This document shows, piece after piece, positions 44,642 through 49,689 of a stretch of 49,689 nucleotides of DNA. Position 1 is the stretch's first letter; every line of letters starts with the position of its first letter. The position numbers and the translations under genes were made by a program. A model generated the notes under the pieces. The model worked only from the letters and a program-made list of their open reading frames with translations. It had not been told where the DNA came from and did no database searches. The DNA comes from JANOBD01 sp031411495 (GTDB lineage Bacteria; Planctomycetota; Phycisphaerae; Tepidisphaerales; Tepidisphaeraceae): positions 1 through 49,689 of the forward strand of contig JANOBD010000029.1 of NCBI GenBank assembly GCA_031411495.1, written 5' to 3'.

Positions 44642-45612
44642 GCCTCACCACCCCACAAGGACCGGCCATCGCGAGCGTGAAAGAGATCAATCGCGCCGGC
44701 GATATTCTCAAGCCGCGCGGCGGTCCGAATAACAGCTACCGTGGCCCGCGCTGGGCGCCCTACATCTTTCTCTCCCCTTACTTTCTCCTGACCGCACTCT
44801 TTTTCATCTATCCACTGATCAGCGCGGCCGTCCTCGCGTTCTATCAGACGAACGGCCCGAGCTATCGCAAATACGTCGGGCTGGAAAACTTCCGGTTCAT
44901 TCTCGGCGATCCGGACTTTCACACGGCGATCCTGAACACACTCGTCTTCGCGTGTGGTTCGGTCTTCATCCAATTGCCGCTCAGCCTGGCGCTGGCGATG
45001 ATGCTCAACGCGCGGAGCGACCGTTTCAAGAGCCTGTTTCGCCTGGCGATCTTCGCGCCCAACCTCGTCGGCTCGGTCTTCGTGGGCATCTTGTTCATGA
45101 TGCTCTTCACGCCGCGGTACGGACTGTTCAACCAGTTCCTCCAGACGCTCGTCGGCTGGGGCCTGGAACAACGCTGGCTCGCCGACCCGTCGCTGGTGAT
45201 GCCGGCAATCATCATCTGCACGCTCTGGATGTATGTCGGCTTCAACATGATCTACTTCCTGGCGGCGCTGCAGAACGTCGACGCGAATCTCGTCGAAGCG
45301 GCAAAGATCGACGGCGCCGGGCCGGCATCGATCTTCTGGAACGTGACGCGACCCGCGATCACCCCGGTGGCGACGTTCGTCGTCGTCACCAGCACCATCG
45401 GCTCGTTCAACCTCTACGAACTGCCCTTCACACTGCTCCAGGGCAGCGGGCCGAATAACAGCGGACTCTTTGCGGTGACGTACCTCTACAACTACTTCAA
45501 CAGCCAGGACCTCGGCACGGCAGCGGCGGTGGGCTGGGTTCTGGCGGGGATGATCTTCGCCGTGAGCCTGATTCAGATTTTCCTTTCGGGGACGACGCGG
45601 AGGGACCGATGA
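44638..45612 (+). CDS. ABC sugar transporter permease 1 (MalF/UgpA type)
   Basis: A 324-residue membrane permease with six hydrophobic segments. The start is the GTG at 44638, which overlaps the SBP stop (GTGA). AAGGAG lies seven bases upstream. The cytoplasmic EAA loop that contacts the ATPase is visible as VEAAKIDGAGPASIFWNVTRP (about residues 220-240). The first span reads PYIFLSPYFLLTALFFIYPL. It pairs with permease 2, whose ATG overlaps its stop. Confidence 0.93.
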   Translation: MSLTTPQGPAIASVKEINRAGDILKPRGGPNNSYRGPRWAPYIFLSPYFLLTALFFIYPLISAAVLAFYQTNGPSYRKYVGLENFRFILGDPDFHTAILNTLVFACGSVFIQLPLSLALAMMLNARSDRFKSLFRLAIFAPNLVGSVFVGILFMMLFTPRYGLFNQFLQTLVGWGLEQRWLADPSLVMPAIIICTLWMYVGFNMIYFLAALQNVDANLVEAAKIDGAGPASIFWNVTRPAITPVATFVVVTSTIGSFNLYELPFTLLQGSGPNNSGLFAVTYLYNYFNSQDLGTAAAVGWVLAGMIFAVSLIQIFLSGTTRRDR

Positions 45613-46619
45613 ACTGGCTTCACGCATTACTAATCGTGCTGGTGCTCGTGGCTGTTCCGCTGTTCGCCATCTCGCGAAAGCTCGGCTGGAACTATCTGCG
45701 CGTGACGGCACTCCTCTGCATCTCGACGGTGATGCTGCTCCCCTTTGTGTGGCTCGTCTGTGCGGCGTTCAAAGACCGAACGGTGATGAACGAGTTCACC
45801 TTCGTGCCGCCGATCAAGACGTGGGTCGGCGATCATGTCCGGCAGGAAGTGGACGGGAATGTCACCTTCCGACCCGCGCGCGACTTTGCCGTCCCGCCCA
45901 AGCCCGACGACATCATCCCCGGCACGATGAACGTCAACAACTTCCGCAAGCTCTTTGAGGTCCAGCAGACCGCGCAAGGCACCGTCACGTTCTGGCGGTA
46001 TATCGTCAATTCGCTCTTCCTCACCTGCACCGGCACGGTAGTGTCGCTCTTCTTCTGTTCGCTGGGCGGCTACACGCTCGCGAAATATCGCTTCCGCGGC
46101 CGCTCGGTGCTGCTGACGTTCATGCTCGCGTCGCTGATGGTGCCCGGCGTCGTCTTCATGATCCCCAACTGGGAAATCATCTGGCGCCTCGGCTGGATGG
46201 ACAGCTACAAGGGGCTGCTGATCCCCGGCGCGGTCAGCGTGTTCGGCATGTTCCTCTTTCGCCAGGCGATGCTCGATATCCCGACCGACCTGATCGAGGC
46301 CGGCCGAATCGACGGCTGCGGCGAGTTCCGCATCTATTTCTCGCTGGTGATGCCGCTGGTAAGGCCGATGATCGGCGCGTTCTGCCTGCTGAGCTTCCTG
46401 GGCGCGTGGAACAGCTTCATCGGCCCGCAGATGTACCTGCAGACGCAGGCGAAACTCACGCTGCCGGTGGTGCTGAACCAGTACATCGGCGTCTACTCGC
46501 AGCAGTACGGGATCTTCCTCGCGGGCACACTGCTCGCAATCATTCCGCCGGCAATCCTGTTCTTCGCGCTGCAGCGCGAGTTCATCAGCGGGCTGCAGAG
46601 CGGGGCGCTGAAGCAGTGA
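45609..46619 (+). CDS. ABC sugar transporter permease 2 (MalG/UgpE type)
   Basis: A 336-residue permease; the ATGA overlap with permease 1 indicates translational coupling. The EAA loop is IEAGRIDGCGEFRIYFSLVMP (about 230-250). An extended extracytoplasmic loop follows the second span (residues about 58-125, with FTFVPPIKTWVGDHVRQEVDG and KPDDIIPGTMN). That loop is longer than in most MalG proteins and may contact the binding protein. The final helix, GTLLAIIPPAILFFALQREF, is typical. No ATPase gene follows, so a shared ATPase must be encoded elsewhere. Confidence 0.93.
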   Translation: MNWLHALLIVLVLVAVPLFAISRKLGWNYLRVTALLCISTVMLLPFVWLVCAAFKDRTVMNEFTFVPPIKTWVGDHVRQEVDGNVTFRPARDFAVPPKPDDIIPGTMNVNNFRKLFEVQQTAQGTVTFWRYIVNSLFLTCTGTVVSLFFCSLGGYTLAKYRFRGRSVLLTFMLASLMVPGVVFMIPNWEIIWRLGWMDSYKGLLIPGAVSVFGMFLFRQAMLDIPTDLIEAGRIDGCGEFRIYFSLVMPLVRPMIGAFCLLSFLGAWNSFIGPQMYLQTQAKLTLPVVLNQYIGVYSQQYGIFLAGTLLAIIPPAILFFALQREFISGLQSGALKQ

Positions 46620-46630
46620 GTATTTCATTC

Positions 46631-46714
46631 ACCACGAAGGCACAGAGGCACGGAGGGAATGCGGTGCCATTTCTTCGAACTTCCTTCTCGGTGACTCCGT
46701 GCCTCCGTGTCGAC
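46631..46714. repeat. CACGGAG-type inverted repeat, second copy
   Basis: ACCACGAAGGCACAGAGGCA begins the left arm (46631-46655). The right arm (46687-46713) contains GTGCCTCCGTG. The same words make up the groES-groEL repeat at 4281-4376. It ends three bases before the GH52 ATG and occupies the position where a ribosome-binding site would be expected. Confidence 0.72.
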
Positions 46715-46716
46715 AA

Positions 46717-48945
46717 ATGAAACCGTTCAAAGGCAACATCAGCTTCAACGCCCAGCACTCGCCGATGGGCGCTTTCATGAGCTTCACCTGCGGCCACTTC
46801 GGCACGCGCGGCGGCATCGGCGTGCAGATCGGCAAGCCGGCGAATCAGGATCTCTACATCGGAGTCAAAGAAGGCGACCGCTCCTCCGATGTGCCGCTCA
46901 AGTGCCTCCCCTTCTTCCAGACGACGCGCTCGGGCGGCGCCGGCGCGGCCGACTTTCAGGTGGAACAAGCCGGGCCTTCCGAGCAGCAGGCCGAGCCGAA
47001 GGTGATTGCGTACTCGAAAGACCAAATTGAGCGCCGCTACGGTTGGGCAACGGATGCGTGGAAGACGAGCGATTTCACGTTTGCGGTCTACACGCCGTTC
47101 GGATCGATTCCCGACCCGGCGCTGTCCGATCACAAATCGCTCGCCGCTGCGCTTCGGCCCGCTGTGATCGCGGAACTGACGATCGACAACACCCATGGCA
47201 CGACGACGAAGACGGCTTTCTTCGCGATGAACTTCAACGAGCCGGGCTGGCGGCCGCTGACGATCTCGAAGTCTGGGCGCCGACGCGGCTTCGCGCTGCG
47301 CCGCGAGATCGGCGTCATCGCGGAAGTGGCCGATCATTCGGATGAATGCCCGACGCTCTTTTGCCGCTGGACGCCGGATGAAGGGCTGCGACAGCACACG
47401 ATGCATTTGCTGGGCAGTTGCCCCGGCGTGTTGATTGAAGTCGCGCCGGGCCAGAAGCGGACGCTGCGCCTCTCGCTCGGCTGCCATCTGCCGAACATCG
47501 TCACGACCGGACTTGAGGGCCGATACTACTACAACCGACTCTTCACATCACTCGAACAAGTGCTCGGCGATGCGCTCGACCAAGGCGACCCGAAGCCACG
47601 CGCACACGAATTGGACGGCCAACTTCTAGACTCCGGCCTGAGCGACGACCAGCAATTCCTCATCGCGCACGCCACCCGCAGCTACTACGGCAGCACACAA
47701 CTCCTCGACGTAGGCGCCGAGCCGTTCTGGATCGTCAACGAGGGCGAATACTGCATGATGAACACGCTCGACCTGAGCGTGGACCAGGTCTTCTGGGAAC
47801 TGAAACACAACCCGTGGGTGGTGCGCAATCTGCTCGACAATTTCGTGAGGCATTATAGCTACGTCGATCAGGTGAAATCGAACTCCCCCTCTCCCGGTAC
47901 CCCGGGAGAGGGCCGGGGTGAGGGTCCTGACGCTCAGCAGTTCACCCTCGCCCCCGGCGGCATCAGCTTCTGCCACGACATGGGCGCCCACAACAACTTC
48001 AGCCCGCAGGGACAGAGCAGCTATGAGTTGCCGGATCTCACCGGATGCTTCAGTTACATGACGGCAGAGCAGTTGTGTAACTGGGTGCTAACGGCGGCCA
48101 CCTTCGTGAAACAGACCTGCGATATTGAGTGGGCGACTCGAAGCAGGAGCATGATCGAAGCATGCGGACAAAGCCTGCTCAACCGCTGCGGCCAACTGGG
48201 AATCCTGAGCCGAGACTCTTCGCGTTGTGGCCAAGACGGAGCAGAGATCACGACATATGACTCGCTCGACCATTCCCTCGCCCAGACTCGCAACAACGTT
48301 TACATGGCTGTGAAGTGCTGGGCCGCTTTTCTTGGCATCCAGAGGATGCTCGGCGCGACGGGTGAGGCGGCATCTGACCACGACAACTGGAATCGGTGGT
48401 CCCGCTATGCGTACACCGCGGCCGAGGTAGTGCGGAAGCATGTTGATGAGGACGACGTCCTGCCCGCGGTTTTCGAGACTACAAACCCCGGCCACGGATC
48501 GCGCATTCTGCCTGCGGTCGAAGGACTCCTCTACCCACTCATCTGGCAGAGCCTCGAGACGCTTAAGCCTCACGGAATGTTTGCAGCTCTTCTTGAGACG
48601 CTTCGTAAGCACACGCTTACGCTCCTCCTCGACCCGGATCGTCGCAACCTCTTCCCCGACGGCGGCATCAAGCTCTCCTCCACGTCCAACAACTCGTGGA
48701 TGAGCAAGATCGCCCTCTTCCAGCACGTCGCGCGCGAAGTGTTTCACCTCGACGACGACCCGGCCATCAGAGACCTCTTCGCCAGAGCCGATGCCGCCCA
48801 TGTGAAGTGGCAAACCGATGGCAGCGGCTACTGGGCGTGCTCGGACCAGTTCGTGAACGGCGTCGCCAAGGGAAGTCGCTACTACCCGCGCATCATCACG
48901 ACGGCGCTGTGGATGGAAGGAAAGAGCGCGAGGAATGACGAGTAG
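46717..48945 (+). CDS. GH52 beta-xylosidase, cytoplasmic
   Basis: A 742-residue enzyme closely matching GH52 beta-xylosidases, which release xylose from xylo-oligosaccharides. Family motifs: FNAQHSPMGAF at 10-20, AHATRSYYGSTQLLD (317-331), IVNEGEYCMMNTLDLSVDQ (nucleophile Glu in NEGEY, 342 or 344), ITTYDSLDHSL (acid Asp515), and SSTSNNSWMSKI. No signal peptide, so it acts on imported sugars. It has no visible ribosome-binding site; the ATG follows a palindromic repeat. About 20-25 extra residues at 388-410 come from an in-frame repeat. It ends the xylan operon. Confidence 0.95.
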   Translation: MKPFKGNISFNAQHSPMGAFMSFTCGHFGTRGGIGVQIGKPANQDLYIGVKEGDRSSDVPLKCLPFFQTTRSGGAGAADFQVEQAGPSEQQAEPKVIAYSKDQIERRYGWATDAWKTSDFTFAVYTPFGSIPDPALSDHKSLAAALRPAVIAELTIDNTHGTTTKTAFFAMNFNEPGWRPLTISKSGRRRGFALRREIGVIAEVADHSDECPTLFCRWTPDEGLRQHTMHLLGSCPGVLIEVAPGQKRTLRLSLGCHLPNIVTTGLEGRYYYNRLFTSLEQVLGDALDQGDPKPRAHELDGQLLDSGLSDDQQFLIAHATRSYYGSTQLLDVGAEPFWIVNEGEYCMMNTLDLSVDQVFWELKHNPWVVRNLLDNFVRHYSYVDQVKSNSPSPGTPGEGRGEGPDAQQFTLAPGGISFCHDMGAHNNFSPQGQSSYELPDLTGCFSYMTAEQLCNWVLTAATFVKQTCDIEWATRSRSMIEACGQSLLNRCGQLGILSRDSSRCGQDGAEITTYDSLDHSLAQTRNNVYMAVKCWAAFLGIQRMLGATGEAASDHDNWNRWSRYAYTAAEVVRKHVDEDDVLPAVFETTNPGHGSRILPAVEGLLYPLIWQSLETLKPHGMFAALLETLRKHTLTLLLDPDRRNLFPDGGIKLSSTSNNSWMSKIALFQHVAREVFHLDDDPAIRDLFARADAAHVKWQTDGSGYWACSDQFVNGVAKGSRYYPRIITTALWMEGKSARNDE
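47887..47925 (+). repeat. CCCTCTCCCGG hairpin repeat inside the GH52 reading frame
   Basis: CCCTCTCCCGG (47887-47897) and CCGGGAGAGGG (47902-47912) pair exactly around TACC, followed by GCCGGGGTGAGGGT. It encodes SPGTPGEGRGEG within the GH52 protein. A reverse-oriented copy is intergenic at 49031-49070. Confidence 0.85.
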
Positions 48946-49030
48946 TAGGTCAGCTTGAGCTTCGCCGGGCGCCGAAGGCGCCGTCTAAGATGGCATCATT
49001 TTCTAAAGTAGTCGCAGGCTCTACAAAACC

Positions 49031-49070
49031 CTCACCCTAACCCTCTCCCGGCGTACCGGGCGAGGGGACC
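49031..49070 (-). repeat. CCCTCTCCCGG hairpin repeat, intergenic copy
   Basis: CCCTCTCCCGG (49041-49051) and CCGGGCGAGGG (49056-49066) pair with one mismatch around CGTA. CTCACCCTAA precedes it, the reverse complement of the GGTGAGGG-type flank of the copy at 47887. It lies between GH52 and tsaB. Confidence 0.82.
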
Positions 49071-49136
49071 AGAATCGGAAGTCGCAAGTGCGCTCTTCCC
49101 CTTTCATCTTTCATCCCTCATCCTTCCTCCCTACCC

Positions 49137-49689
49137 ATGCTCTCCCTCGCCCTCGAAACCTCAGGCCGGCTCGGATCGATCGCGATCTTTCGCGACGATG
49201 CGCTCCTCGCCGAGCGCACCTACCCCCATGGCCTGCAACACGCCGCGGCCATCGTCCCGATGCTGGATGAACTCTGCCGCGAAAACGCGATCACGCCGAA
49301 GCAGCTGGAACGGATCGACATCTCCATCGGCCCCGGCTCCTTTACCGGCCTGCGCGTCGGCGTGACGCTCGCCAAGACGCTCGCGTTTTCCACCGGCGCG
49401 AAGATCGTCGCCGTGCCGAGTGTGGAGGTGATCGTCGAGAACCTCCCGCCGGACGCGACGCACGCGATCATCGTGCTCGACGCGAAGCGCCGGCAGATTT
49501 TCACGGCGCGATTCGCGCGAGATGAATTATCGAACTGGCGATGCGTCGAGCCCTCCCACCTCGACACGCTCGCCGCCATGCTCGCGCGATCCCCCACACC
49601 CGTGTACCTCATCGGCGAAGGGATCGACTACCACCGCGCCGCGATTCCCGAGGATCCGCGGGTGATCGTCTCGGACTCGTCCCTCTGGC
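49137..49689 (+). CDS. tsaB: tRNA threonylcarbamoyladenosine biosynthesis protein TsaB, partial
   Basis: The frame runs off the right edge with 184 residues visible. TsaB works with TsaD and TsaE to add threonylcarbamoyl to A37 of tRNAs that read ANN codons. The start MLSLALETSGRLGSIAIF and the signature GPGSFTGLRVGVTLAKTLAF are typical. It keeps the ASKHA fold but lacks the catalytic metal ligands of TsaD. The leader upstream is pyrimidine-rich (CTCATCCTTCCTCCCTACCC) with no Shine-Dalgarno. It is not functionally linked to the xylan operon; a repeat separates them. Confidence 0.93.
   Translation, partial: MLSLALETSGRLGSIAIFRDDALLAERTYPHGLQHAAAIVPMLDELCRENAITPKQLERIDISIGPGSFTGLRVGVTLAKTLAFSTGAKIVAVPSVEVIVENLPPDATHAIIVLDAKRRQIFTARFARDELSNWRCVEPSHLDTLAAMLARSPTPVYLIGEGIDYHRAAIPEDPRVIVSDSSLW

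Overview
The window reads as chromosomal DNA of a GC-rich planctomycete, most likely class Phycisphaerae (a Humisphaera-like soil or peat organism; this placement is inference). The signs are secreted proteins ending in PEP-CTERM tails, dockerin-like repeats with the motif FDDLLxLAQ(N/S)Y, pseudopilin-like proteins with an H-X-DG motif near the C-terminus, many LacI regulators, and several families of intergenic palindromic repeats.

Left part (1-20 kb) is mainly housekeeping. It opens with a sigma-like fragment and a 3' half of a tRNA (possible integration scar). Then come a PEP-CTERM protein, hisD, a single-domain response regulator, groES-groEL with a strong terminator, a REP-type HUH transposase-like gene, a YebC-type regulator, a lipoprotein and two membrane proteins, an SGNH hydrolase lipoprotein, pabB - small membrane ORF - pabC - NIF3, a CHAD protein, hflX, a small EamA-like transporter, NAD kinase, the SRP RNA, and a secreted cyclophilin.

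Right part (20-49 kb) is a polysaccharide-degradation region. Three units each combine a LacI regulator, a pseudopilin-like protein and a glycoside hydrolase: LacI / pseudopilin / GH144-like (20.2-23.8 kb), LacI / pseudopilin / clan GH-A hydrolase (24.0-28.1 kb), and pseudopilin / GH10 / LacI / ABC sugar importer / GH52 beta-xylosidase (39.2-48.9 kb). Between them lie secreted, surface-type proteins: a GH16 glucanase, two PEP-CTERM proteins, a large multidomain GH10 xylanase and a beta-helix protein, all with paired dockerin-like repeats. Four promoters share one plan: TTGAC(A/G), a 16-bp spacer, a -10 box, and a LacI-type palindrome 0-3 bp downstream or overlapping by one base. Two of them (38.6 and 39.1 kb) carry the same palindrome, GTAAACGTTTAC, and fire in opposite directions. 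They would put the secreted xylanase arm and the import/beta-xylosidase arm under one regulator, probably the LacI gene at 42.1 kb. The xylan route implied is: extracellular GH10 cleavage, uptake by the SBP and two permeases (no ATPase gene is present here), and cytoplasmic GH52 hydrolysis. The window ends inside tsaB.

Starts were moved from the longest frame whenever a ribosome-binding site and family alignment supported it. Family names come from recognised motifs, not database searches.
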